DNA from: Microbacterium sp. RURRCA19A
Lineage (GTDB): Bacteria; Actinomycetota; Actinomycetes; Actinomycetales; Microbacteriaceae
Assembly (NCBI RefSeq): GCF_900156455.1
Contig: NZ_FTNQ01000002.1
Span: 868,001-932,000, forward strand
Direction: 5' to 3'
Length of the DNA: 64,000 bases
Position numbers and translations under genes: made by a program. Positions 33,221 through 42,274 of the stretch are shown piece after piece. Within the stretch, counting starts at the first letter, position 1; the number at the start of each line of letters is the position of its first letter. The notes beneath the pieces were generated by a model. It was not told the DNA's origin, searched no databases, and saw nothing but the letters and a program-made list of their open reading frames with translations.

Positions 33221-34428
33221 GGTCGGGGCTGCTGCGGCGATCGGGCCTCGCCCTCGCCCTCGTGCTCGGACTCGCCGCCACGCCGGCCGCGGCTGCGGGA
33301 CCGGGCGACATCGTCGTGACCGTCCCCGGCTCGGGTGGGGCGGAGGGGACCGATGGGACGATCATCGACGCGCAGCTGCGGTGGGGACTCAACGCCGAGG
33401 CGGGAGGCGGGGCGTTCGCGGGCGGATGCAACTTCCTCAGCGCCGGCGCCGCGGGCGATGCCGGCGGCTCCCGCGCGTGGACGGAGGGCGATGGCCTCTA
33501 CCGCGCGCAGGACGCGAACGTGCGGATCGAGAAGCCGACCGCGGGCGGGTGGGTCACGGCATCCTGGGCGACGAAGTGCCAGGGGCCGGACGGGTCGCCG
33601 GTGTCGGTGGCATCCGTCACCAGCGTCTCGGGGAACCAGGCCGTCATCGACGGCGGCACGGGCACGCGACGCGACGGGGCGGTCGAGATCTCGTGGTCGG
33701 GATCGTTCACGGTCGTCTTCTACGGCGGGATGACGTACTGGAGCGTCACGGATCCGCGGCTGACGCTCGACGCGTCGGGCACCGGACGACTCGTGGCCAC
33801 CGCGAGCGGATACGGCACCTCGATGGACGACACCACGACCTGGAACCGTCTCGCGCCGCAGACCGTCGTGCTCGCCGACATCCGCGGCGCCGACGTCGCC
33901 GGCACCGGCGGTTTCACGGTCACGCCGCAGTATCTCGGTGTGGCGACCACGGGCGGGGGGCAAATCGCGCGGTCCTCGACGAATCAGGCGCACTGGGGGT
34001 CGTTCCCGCAGACGCTCATCGACTTCCACCGGCAGACGGGGCAGCAGGGGTACTGGCTCACGACCGGCGGGGTCCGGGATGCCGCGAAGCCCGCGTCGCC
34101 GCTCACCGTGAGCTACTCGGCCGCGGCGCCGGTCGCCGTACCGGCCGCGACCGGGGGCGGTTCGACCGCCGCCGCGCCGGTGAATCCGCTGCGCCGGGCT
34201 CCCGCGGCGATCGACCCGGCGGTGTCGGCGCGTGAGTTCCTCGCCGCGAACGCCCCGATCACGACCGTGCCGCAGGCGGCGGGCCTCGTCCCCGAGGCGA
34301 GTCGGGCGCTCTCGCCGCTCGTGCTGCCCCTGCTCGGCTCGGCCGCGGCCCTCGGCATCGCGATCATCGCGGTGCTCAGCCTGATGCAGGCCCTGCCGTG
34401 GCAGGGCCGCCGCCGCGCCGTCGGGTGA
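33217..34428 (+). CDS. htaA: Membrane-anchored HtaA heme-binding protein
   Basis: 403 aa. Signal peptide ends near TPAAAA (26). The HtaA domain (about 48-300) has RWGLNAE near 55, MTYWSVTDPRLTL near 170, GYGTSMDDTTTW near 196, FTVTPQYLGV near 232 and DAAKPASPLTVSYS near 287, clearly the same fold and order as the protein at 27147-28964. A Cys pair in the domain (near 71 and 118) is absent from that paralogue. Pro/Ala linker, then a membrane helix near 363-388 and an Arg tail. It would capture heme at the surface and pass it to HmuT. Last gene of the five-gene coupled operon. Confidence 0.9.
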   Translation: MRSGLLRRSGLALALVLGLAATPAAAAGPGDIVVTVPGSGGAEGTDGTIIDAQLRWGLNAEAGGGAFAGGCNFLSAGAAGDAGGSRAWTEGDGLYRAQDANVRIEKPTAGGWVTASWATKCQGPDGSPVSVASVTSVSGNQAVIDGGTGTRRDGAVEISWSGSFTVVFYGGMTYWSVTDPRLTLDASGTGRLVATASGYGTSMDDTTTWNRLAPQTVVLADIRGADVAGTGGFTVTPQYLGVATTGGGQIARSSTNQAHWGSFPQTLIDFHRQTGQQGYWLTTGGVRDAAKPASPLTVSYSAAAPVAVPAATGGGSTAAAPVNPLRRAPAAIDPAVSAREFLAANAPITTVPQAAGLVPEASRALSPLVLPLLGSAAALGIAIIAVLSLMQALPWQGRRRAVG

Positions 34429-34450
34429 CGCGGGGTGGCGCGGCTCGATC

Positions 34451-34521
34451 CGCGAGACTGCATCCGACCGACATCTCCACTGCACTCTGCAGTGGAGATG
34501 TCACGTGCATGCGGTCTCGCG
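34451..34521. other. 71-nt composite hairpin
   Basis: Inner stem: 15-nt perfect arms (34470-34484 and 34488-34502) with a 3-nt loop. Outer stem: 13-nt arms (34451-34463 and 34509-34521) with one G-U, separated from the inner stem by 6-nt internal-loop strands. It lies 22 nt after htaA and 235 bp before the poly-C gene. No U tract follows, so it is more than a simple terminator. Confidence 0.75.
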
Positions 34522-34755
34522 GCCATCCGTCGAATTCGCTGAGGGCCGGATGCGGAAGGTCGGATCGGCAGTGCGTCGACTCCGCACCTTGAGATCTCAC
34601 CCACGGCGGAGTTGTCCTTCACCCGGGGTTCGCCGAAGGACTGCGCGATCTGCTCGTTGGTGCTCGTCGCAACAGTTGGTGACGTCGACACCTTCCCGTT
34701 GTGCGCAACAGCGGCTTCCCGTGCCGACCTCCATACCCGAACCCGGAGGACGAAA
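34522..34755 (+). other. Leader region of the poly-C gene
   Basis: The 234 bases between the hairpin and the ATG at 34756 hold no recognisable gene. The final part has a good ribosome site, GGAGG at 34745-34749. No clear -10/-35 pair could be chosen. Base composition is less G+C-rich than the neighbouring genes. Confidence 0.5.
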
Positions 34756-36063
34756 ATGAACGAACGAGAGCAGTTTGCCCCCCCCCCCCCCCCCCCCCCC
34801 CCCGCAGCGGGCGACAAACCGGAACGTGAGAGGGAGTTCGGGGCCACAAGCCGTCGCACGGTGCTTGCCGGAGCGGCCTGGACGATTCCCGCTGTTCTGA
34901 TCACGACAACGGCATCCGCTGCGGCGGCGTCCACCACCCTCGCCCTCGCGTTCGACCAGAGCTCGTACAGCGGCCAGGCGTGCGCCACCATCACCGGTGC
35001 CCAGGTGACAGCGACGCGCAACGGCGTTCCCTCGGCGGGTGAGTCGGTCACGGTCACCCTCTCGGGCGGGTACACGTTCGCCGGCGGTGCCACGACGTGG
35101 AGCGGTGTCTCGACCGCGGGGGGAACCCTCACGGTTCCCGCGATCACCGTGCCGACCGTTCCGTCCACGCAGACGATCGTCGCGATGTCGGGCCTGGCTT
35201 CTGCCACGAGCAGTCTGACCGGAACCGCGTCGAGCGTCGTGGGCAAGGAGGCCATGGGGCTGGTGCTTCAAGCGACCTACTCGCCGCTCCCGGCTGATGC
35301 CGTCGCGGTCGGTGGGTGGTACTTCCTGACGCCGGGTGGTGACCTCTATGCCGGCACCACGCACATCGCCAGCAACGTTTCCTCGGCGGTCGGCAATCAA
35401 ACGGATGTGCATGGCGCCTACGTGAACTTCGTCGAGGGCGGCGTCGCCAAACTCGCGAACGCTGCTTCGGTGGTCACGACGTATTCGCTTGTCCCGAACG
35501 ATGTCACGGCCGTGGGTGGGTGGTTCTTTCTGTCTTCGAGCGGGGAGCTGTTCGCCGGGAACACCTCCGTGGCGAAGCAAGTGTCGTCCGCGCGTGGGTC
35601 GATGACCGACGCGAACGGAGCGCAGGCGAACTTCATGCAACCGGGCGGGGGGAGGGAGATCAAGGGGACGGCGATCACTGCCTCGTACGACTCCGTGCCC
35701 GCGGACGCGGTGGCCGTCGGCGGGTGGTACTTCCTCACGCCTGGCGGAGACCTCTACGCCGGGAACTCGCCCCTCGCAAGCGGTGTCTCCTCGGCCTCCG
35801 GTAACGCGACGGACGTCAGCGGAGCAATGGTGAACTTCATGGACCACGGCGTACCCAAGGTCGCGAACGGGGCGAACGTGACCAACACGTACCCCGCGAT
35901 GCCCTCGGGTACGAAGGCCGTCGGCGGATGGTTCTTCCTCACTCCCACCGGCGACCTGTACGCAGGTTCCACGCCCCTCGTGAGCAACGTCTCGTCGGCG
36001 GCAGGAGGGATGACGGATACCAACGGCGCCCGGATCAACTTCGTGCAGAACGCGGCGTGCTGA
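34756..36063 (+). CDS. Tat-exported four-repeat protein with poly-C tract, putative phase-variable
   Basis: 435 aa from ATG 34756 (GGAGG 6 nt upstream). Residues 9-16 are eight prolines encoded by the C tract. A Tat-type signal, TSRRTVLAGAAWTIPAV at 31-47 with Ala-rich end near 58, directs export of a folded protein. Residues 60-160 resemble an Ig-like domain. Then four copies of a 53-residue unit (174-226, 242-294, 310-362, 378-430) recur with a period of exactly 68; each contains VGGW(Y/F)FL, GxL(Y/F)AG, VSSA and TDxxGAxxNF. Only two Cys remain in the mature part, 76 and the C-terminal 435. No family recognised. A surface or secreted role is inferred. Confidence 0.85.
   Translation: MNEREQFAPPPPPPPPAAGDKPEREREFGATSRRTVLAGAAWTIPAVLITTTASAAAASTTLALAFDQSSYSGQACATITGAQVTATRNGVPSAGESVTVTLSGGYTFAGGATTWSGVSTAGGTLTVPAITVPTVPSTQTIVAMSGLASATSSLTGTASSVVGKEAMGLVLQATYSPLPADAVAVGGWYFLTPGGDLYAGTTHIASNVSSAVGNQTDVHGAYVNFVEGGVAKLANAASVVTTYSLVPNDVTAVGGWFFLSSSGELFAGNTSVAKQVSSARGSMTDANGAQANFMQPGGGREIKGTAITASYDSVPADAVAVGGWYFLTPGGDLYAGNSPLASGVSSASGNATDVSGAMVNFMDHGVPKVANGANVTNTYPAMPSGTKAVGGWFFLTPTGDLYAGSTPLVSNVSSAAGGMTDTNGARINFVQNAAC
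34778..34803 (+). repeat. 26-nt poly-C tract inside a coding start
   Basis: 26 consecutive C begin in codon 8. The sequence as given is in frame; loss or gain of 1 or 2 C would shift the frame before the export signal. Confidence 0.9.
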
Positions 36064-36079
36064 CGGGCTGAGCGGACTG

Positions 36080-36113
36080 GGGGTCGGCCGTGCCTTTCCG
36101 GGCGACCGACCCC
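36080..36113. terminator. Hairpin after the poly-C gene
   Basis: GGGGTCGG (36080-36087) and CCGACCCC (36106-36113), 18-nt loop, 16 bp after the stop; no U tract. Confidence 0.45.
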
Positions 36114-36143
36114 TGACCTTGCCCGGACATCCGCGTCCGCCCC

Positions 36144-36149
36144 TAGTCT
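36144..36149 (+). promoter_or_regulatory. -10 box of leaderless promoter
   Basis: TAGTCT, 7 nt before the ATG at 36157. Confidence 0.45.
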
Positions 36150-36156
36150 GAAACGC

Positions 36157-37143
36157 ATGGAATTCGGCATCTTCGTCCCGCAGGGTTGGCGCTTCGATCT
36201 GGTGGGCATCGACCCCGCCGAGCAGTGGCGGGCGATGAGCTCGCTCGCGCAGAGCGCGGACGAAGGGCCGTGGTCGTCGATCTGGGTCTACGACCACTTC
36301 CACACCACCCCGGTGCCCAGCGCCGAGGCGACGCACGAGGCGTGGACGCTCATGGCCGCGTTCGCCGCCGTCACCGACCGCGTCCGCCTGGGGCAGATGT
36401 GCACGTGCATGGGCTACCGCAACCCGGCGTACCTCGCGAAGGTCGCGGCGACGGTCGACCTCATCTCGGGCGGCCGTGCCGAGATGGGCATCGGCGGCGG
36501 CTGGTACGAGCACGAGTGGCGCGCCTACGGCTACGGCTTCCCGCCGATCGCCGAGCGTCTCGGGCGCCTCCGCGAGGGCGTCGAGATCATGCACCAGGCC
36601 TGGACCACGGGCTCGGCGACGCTCGCCGGCAAGTACTACGAGGTTGACGGCGCGATCGTCCAGCCGCAGCCGCTGCAGCCCGGTGGCATCCCGCTCTGGA
36701 TCGCGGGTGGCGGCGAGAAGGTCACGCTCAAGATCGCGGCGAAGTACGCCGCTTACACGAACTTCGGCGGTTCGCTCGAGGAGTTCGACCACAAGTCCGA
36801 CGTGCTCCGCAGTCACTGCGAGACTCTGGGCCGCGACTTCGGCGAGATCACGCGGTCCACCAACTTCAACACGATCGTCGCGGCCACCGAGGCCGAGGCC
36901 GACGAGCGCCTGGCGGCGGTCGTGGCACGCCTGCGGCCCCACGTGGGCGACGAGCGGGCGGATGCCATCGAGGCGGACTACCGCGCCTCCGACGCGTTCG
37001 GCACCCCCGAGCAGATCGTCGAGCGCCTGCGCGCCCGCGCCGAGCACGGCCTCGGGTACGCCATCCACTACTTCCCCGAGGCCGCCTACGACACCTCGGG
37101 CATCACGCTGTTCGAGCGTGAGGTGGTTCCGGCGCTCGCGTAG
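36157..37143 (+). CDS. LLM-class F420-dependent oxidoreductase
   Basis: 328 aa. Luciferase-like TIM barrel: FGIFVPQGWRFDL near 3, SIWVYDHFHTTPVP near 41, RVRLGQMCTCMGYRNPAYLAK near 75 (in part LGQMCTCMGYRNP), DLISGGRAEMGIGGGWYEHEW near 101 (in part SGGRAEMGIGGGWY) and GEKVTLKIAAKYA near 186. These fit the actinobacterial F420-dependent LLM group; FMN use is possible. Substrate unknown. Single gene with a leaderless promoter; a family A repeat follows. Confidence 0.88.
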   Translation: MEFGIFVPQGWRFDLVGIDPAEQWRAMSSLAQSADEGPWSSIWVYDHFHTTPVPSAEATHEAWTLMAAFAAVTDRVRLGQMCTCMGYRNPAYLAKVAATVDLISGGRAEMGIGGGWYEHEWRAYGYGFPPIAERLGRLREGVEIMHQAWTTGSATLAGKYYEVDGAIVQPQPLQPGGIPLWIAGGGEKVTLKIAAKYAAYTNFGGSLEEFDHKSDVLRSHCETLGRDFGEITRSTNFNTIVAATEAEADERLAAVVARLRPHVGDERADAIEADYRASDAFGTPEQIVERLRARAEHGLGYAIHYFPEAAYDTSGITLFEREVVPALA

Positions 37144-37171
37144 CGCGCGCAGCGGCGGCCTGTGGCCGCAC

Positions 37172-37247
37172 CGCTGGGCGGAGTTCGGCGTCGACAGGCC
37201 GCTCGCCGCACTGAGATTCCGGCGTGTCGGGCAGGTTCTCCGCAGCG
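37172..37247. repeat. Intergenic inverted repeat, family A copy 3
   Basis: More diverged copy: GCGGAGTTCGGCGTCGACA near 37179 and GGCGTGTCGG...CTCCGC near 37221-37244. Between convergent genes, like copy 1. Confidence 0.65.
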
Positions 37248-37274
37248 CGGTACGTGCTGCGTGCGCCCGTGCGG

Positions 37275-38735
37275 TCAGACCAGCGGGGCGACATCCGAGT
37301 ACGCGTCGGGCTCGACGGGCGGGGTGGATGCCGGGGCTCCGAACACGCGAGCGCGGCGGGCCGTGGCATCCCAGGTCGGCCATCCCGGATCGCCGTCGCG
37401 GGCGAAGCGGACCGCGGCTTCGTGCATCGCGGCGGCGAGGTCGGCGGGCGGAACGTCGCCCGCGATCGTCGTCACGCCCTCGGCATCCAGGTGATCGAAC
37501 CAGAACGGCACGTCGAGGCAGTGGCACGCGAAGCCGACCGAGGGGGAACGCCACGCGAAGCGGTAGACCCAGGTCGCGGTCCCGCCGCGGGCCCGTGCCG
37601 TGCGCAGCACGACGGAGCGGATGACACGATCCGAGACGTACCCGCCGAGCCGGGCCGCGGCACCCCGGCGGCGCGACCGAGCGAGGTACGCCCGGCGGCG
37701 GGAACGCCCGAGCCCCAGCATCGCGAGGGCGAGCGAAACCGGGACCAACCGCAACGGCTTCCGCCAGCGCGCGGTGACCATCGTGAACTCGTCGTCGGTC
37801 GCGCCCGCCACGAGCGGGATGCCGGCCGACGCGCCGTCGGCCAGGGCCTCGAACGGAGAGCGGGGCAGCAGGTCGCCGTCGATGACCGGGCCGAGCGGCA
37901 GCCCGTCGTCGAGCAGCGCGGTGAGCCCCGTGAGCCGCGCTCGGCGCTCGGGCTTCTGCGCCAGCCGCTGCAGCTCGAGCAGACGCTCCTCCGGCAGGGT
38001 GGCGAAACCCTCGCGGTCGGGGCGCACGCCCGCGAGGTCCGCGAGGCGTCCGGCGAACCCGCGCGCGGCGGCTCCGCTGACGGCTCCCACCGCGGGAGAG
38101 AGCGCCATGGCGCGGGCGAACAGACCGGATGCCGCGGGCGAAGCCAGCAGCGCGAGCACCGATCCGCCGCCCGCCGACTGCCCCGCCACCGTGACGCGCG
38201 CGGGATCGCCGCCGAAGGCGCCGATCTCGTCTCTGACCCACTCCAGCGCCGCGATCTGGTCGCGCAGCCCGCGGTTGGACGGGGCGCCGTCGATCCACCC
38301 GAATCCGTCGAAGCCCAGCCGGTAGGAGAGGACCACCGTCACGACGCCGTCGCGGGTGAACGCGTCGCCGTCGTACCACCGGCTCGCGGGCGACCCCGAG
38401 ACGAAGCCGCCGCCGTGGATCCAGACGAACACCGGGAGGGCGGCATCCGGAGTCGCGTCCACCGGCGCGAACACGTTGATGTTCAGTGTGGCGTCGCCGG
38501 GCACGCTCGGCTCGGGGATCAGCGTGATGCCGGTGTCGCCGCGCTGCGCCGTGGCGCCGTACGCGGTCGCGTCGAGCTCGCCCTCCCACGGCTCGGGCGG
38601 CACCGGGGCGGCGAACCGCAGCGGCCCGACGGGCGCCTGGGCGAACGGGATGCCGAGGAACACCGCCGTTGCGCCGCGGGTGAAGCCGCGCACGCGACCC
38701 CGGGTGGTGTCGACGACGGGTTCCGCGGCATCCAT
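37275..38735 (-). CDS. Carboxylesterase type B
   Basis: 486 aa. TTRGRVRGF near 10, GIPFAQAPVGPLRF near 28-41, WIHGGGFVSGS near 105 (oxyanion hole) and GQSAGG with nucleophile Ser187 define the type B carboxylesterase/lipase family. A DDEF acid block near 313 and His in FACHCLDVPFWFDHL near 407 complete the triad region. No signal peptide. Start ATG 38735 is tentative; ATG 38744 is equally placed. The frame is open far upstream, but that part runs through repeat B1. Substrate unknown. Confidence 0.85.
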   Translation of the reverse strand: MDAAEPVVDTTRGRVRGFTRGATAVFLGIPFAQAPVGPLRFAAPVPPEPWEGELDATAYGATAQRGDTGITLIPEPSVPGDATLNINVFAPVDATPDAALPVFVWIHGGGFVSGSPASRWYDGDAFTRDGVVTVVLSYRLGFDGFGWIDGAPSNRGLRDQIAALEWVRDEIGAFGGDPARVTVAGQSAGGGSVLALLASPAASGLFARAMALSPAVGAVSGAAARGFAGRLADLAGVRPDREGFATLPEERLLELQRLAQKPERRARLTGLTALLDDGLPLGPVIDGDLLPRSPFEALADGASAGIPLVAGATDDEFTMVTARWRKPLRLVPVSLALAMLGLGRSRRRAYLARSRRRGAAARLGGYVSDRVIRSVVLRTARARGGTATWVYRFAWRSPSVGFACHCLDVPFWFDHLDAEGVTTIAGDVPPADLAAAMHEAAVRFARDGDPGWPTWDATARRARVFGAPASTPPVEPDAYSDVAPLV

Positions 38736-38762
38736 ACGCCCCATCCTGGCGTGCCCTGATAC

Positions 38763-38829
38763 CGATAAACGGGATCGGCGGCGAGACACGGCGGGACGTG
38801 GCGTTTCTCGTCGTGGATCGCGTTTATCG
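38763..38829. repeat. Intergenic inverted repeat, family B copy 1
   Basis: 28-nt arms (38763-38790, 38802-38829) starting CGATAAACG and ending CGTTTATCG, with about five mismatches, 11-nt loop. Second copy at 57023-57089. Confidence 0.85.
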
Positions 38830-38847
38830 CAGCACAACCCCGCCGCG

Positions 38848-38913
38848 CCGCGCCCCGCGCCGCTGCGCCGCACCCCGTGCAGGCCGCACCGCGCCCCGCG
38901 CCGCTGCGCCGCA
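38848..38913 (+). repeat. 25-bp direct repeat
   Basis: An identical 25-nt GC-only block (apart from one T and one A) occurs at 38848-38872 and 38889-38913, period 41, between repeat B1 and the galK stop. Confidence 0.75.
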
Positions 38914-38934
38914 ACGCCCCGCGCGGGCCGCACC

Positions 38935-40082
<1,148 letters not shown>

Positions 40083-40086
<4 letters not shown>

Positions 40087-41258
40087 GCCGTCACCTCCGG
40101 AACGGTGTCGAGGGCGGCGCGCAGGCGTTCGGCCTGCGACTCGGGGGTCACGTCGCCGATCCAGGCGCCCATGGCGGCTTCGGATCCGGCGAGGTACTTC
40201 AGCTTGTCGGCGGCGCGACGGGGAGAGGTGATCTGCAGGTTCAGCCGCACGCTGTCGCGCGCGCGGGCGACGGGCGCCTGGTGCCACGCGGCGATGTACG
40301 GAGTGGGCGTCTCGTACAGCGCGTCGATGCCGCGCAGCAGCCGCAGGTAGAACGGGGCGAGCTCGTCGCGCTCGGCATCGGTGGTCTCGGCGAGGTCGGC
40401 GACGTGGCGGTGCGGCAGCACGTGCACCTCGATGGGCCAGCGCGCCGCGAACGGGACGAAGGCCGTCCAGTGCTCGCCGCGGAGCACCACGCGCGGACCG
40501 GATGCCTCGAACTCGAGGATGTGCGTGAAGAGGTCGGGCGAGGTGCGCGAGACGGTGTCGAGCAGGCGCTGCGTCCGCGGGGTGACGTACGGGTAGGCGT
40601 AGATCTGCCCGTGCGGGTGGGGGAGGGTGACGCCGATCTCCTGCCCGCGGTTCTCGAACGGGAACACCTGCCGGATGCCCGGGAGCGCCGACAGCGCGGC
40701 CGTGCGGTCGGCCCATGCCTCGATGACGGTCCGCGCGCGGGTGCGCGACAGCGTCCCGAACGACCCCTCGTGCTCGGGGCTGAAGCAGACGACCTCGCAG
40801 CGCCCGACCGAGGTGCGGGTGCGGCCGAGGCCCAGGTGCTCGAGGTCGTCGTCGCCGCGCGGCGGGTCGATCGCGGCGGGGGCGTCGGCGGTGGCGATGT
40901 CGAGCGCGGGGCCGAACGAGGGCGACTTGTTCTCGAAGACCGCCACGTCGTAGCGCGACGGGATCTCGGACGGGTTGGTCGGCGTCTGCGGGGCCAGCGG
41001 GTCGAGGTGCGCGGGAGGCAGGAACGCGCGGTTCTGGCGATTGGATGCCACGGTGATCCAGTCGCCCGTCAGCACGTCCTGTCGCATGGTCGCGGTGGTG
41101 GGGCGCGGGTCGAGGGTGCGGGCGTCGACCGAGCGTTCCGCGCCGAGGGCGGTGTCGGCGTCGTCGAAGTAGATCAGTTCGCGGCCGTCGGCCAGGCGCG
41201 TGGGGCGCTTGACGACTCCGGCGCCGAGGGCCACCGCGGTGGGGCTGTCCGTGTTCAC
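40083..41258 (-). CDS. galT: Galactose-1-phosphate uridylyltransferase
   Basis: 391 aa. Active site HPHGQ at 214-218 with nucleophile His216; RCEVVCFSPEHEGSF near 153 and GEHWTAFVPFAARWP near 260 are family blocks. Converts galactose 1-phosphate and UDP-glucose to UDP-galactose and glucose 1-phosphate, which the phosphoglucomutase at 57103-58749 could use. Starts at GTG 41258, which lies inside an operator and 6 nt after a -10 box, so the message appears leaderless. Confidence 0.95.
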
Positions 41259-41266
41259 GATAACAC
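41251..41266. promoter_or_regulatory. Gal operator 1
   Basis: GTGTTCACGATAACAC. Overlaps the galT start codon and -10 box. Matches operator 2 (opposite strand) as GTGTTNACGATANCAC. Confidence 0.75.
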
Positions 41267-41293
41267 GCTACAGATCAGGCGTGATATCGTCAA
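41265..41293 (-). promoter_or_regulatory. galTK promoter
   Basis: On the minus strand, TTGACG (-35, 41293-41288), a 17-bp spacer and TAGCGT (-10, 41270-41265), then 6 nt to the GTG start. One of the clearest promoters in the window. Confidence 0.75.
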
Positions 41294-41296
41294 CAC
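41281..41296. promoter_or_regulatory. Gal operator 2
   Basis: GTGTTGACGATATCAC on the minus strand; it covers the galT -35 box and lies 13 bp before the regulator gene. Confidence 0.75.
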
Positions 41297-41308
41297 CGAG
41301 GGGGTGGC

Positions 41309-42268
41309 ATGCGCGTATCGATGGCCGATGTGGCCGCAGCGGCCGGTGTTTCGGCGCAAACGGTGTCGCGCGTTGCCAACGGCAGTCCCCGTGTCGACCC
41401 CGCGACCCGTGCCCGCGTCGAGAAGGCGATGAGCGATCTCGGCTACCGCATGCACCGCGCAGCGCGAGCGCTCCGCACCGGACAGACCTCCACGATCGGA
41501 CTCGTCGTGTCGACCCTGGCATCCGTGGGCAACTCCCGCATGCTGCAGGCGATCTCCGAGACCGCCGCCGCGCGCGACTACGCGCTCGCCGTCGTGAGCG
41601 TGGGGGAGCGCGGCATCCGCGACGCCTTCGCTCGCCTGCGCTCGCAGGGCGTGGACGGCGCGGTCGTGCTGAACGAGGCGACCGAGCTCGTGCGCGACAT
41701 CGATCCGCCCGGCGACCTGCACCTCGTCGTCGTGGACTCCCCGCCCGACGACCGGTTCTCGATCGTCCAGACCGACCACGCCGGTGGTGCCCGCGCGGCC
41801 GTCGAGCACCTCCTCTCCCGCGGACACGACACCGTGCACCTCATCGCCGGGCCCGCGCGCTCGTTCGCCGCGACCGAGCGCGAGCGCGGGTGGCGCGAGG
41901 CCCTGGCCGACGCCGGTCGCCGCGTGCCCGACCTCGTGCGCGGCGACTGGACCTCGGCATCCGGTCATGCCGCTGCCCGCGCGCTCGACGGTGCCACTGC
42001 GGTCTTCGTCGCGAACGATCAGATGGCGCTCGGCGCTCTGCGCGCGTTCGCCGACGCCGGTCGCCGCGTCCCCGAGGACGTGGCGGTCGTCGGATTCGAC
42101 GACATCGTGGATGCCGCCGAGTACCGCCCCCCGCTCACGACCGTCCGGCAGGACTTCGACGCCCTCGGCGCGCGCGCCGTCGCGGTGCTGGTCGACGCGA
42201 TCGAGGGCGGCGCGCACACGGGCGAGACGGTGCCCGCGACGCTGGTCGTCCGCGACAGCGCTCGCTGA
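41309..42268 (+). CDS. LacI-family regulator, probable galactose repressor
   Basis: 319 aa. DNA-binding head MRVSMADVAAAAGVSAQTVS at 1-20 and hinge ARALRTGQTSTIGLVV near 49-64, then a sugar-binding domain with FVANDQMALGALRAF near 230. GAGGGGG lies 5 nt before the ATG. It is divergent from galTK with two matching operators between, so it probably represses galTK and itself. Very similar in its head to the regulator at 50383-51429, whose operator is different. Confidence 0.87.
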   Translation: MRVSMADVAAAAGVSAQTVSRVANGSPRVDPATRARVEKAMSDLGYRMHRAARALRTGQTSTIGLVVSTLASVGNSRMLQAISETAAARDYALAVVSVGERGIRDAFARLRSQGVDGAVVLNEATELVRDIDPPGDLHLVVVDSPPDDRFSIVQTDHAGGARAAVEHLLSRGHDTVHLIAGPARSFAATERERGWREALADAGRRVPDLVRGDWTSASGHAAARALDGATAVFVANDQMALGALRAFADAGRRVPEDVAVVGFDDIVDAAEYRPPLTTVRQDFDALGARAVAVLVDAIEGGAHTGETVPATLVVRDSAR

Positions 42269-42274
42269 CGGAGG

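Noticed and set aside
34597-38589. A minus-strand open frame of 1330 codons
   Set aside because: It lies opposite three well-supported genes, is dominated by Arg, Gly and Pro, and has no domain. It is a high-G+C shadow.
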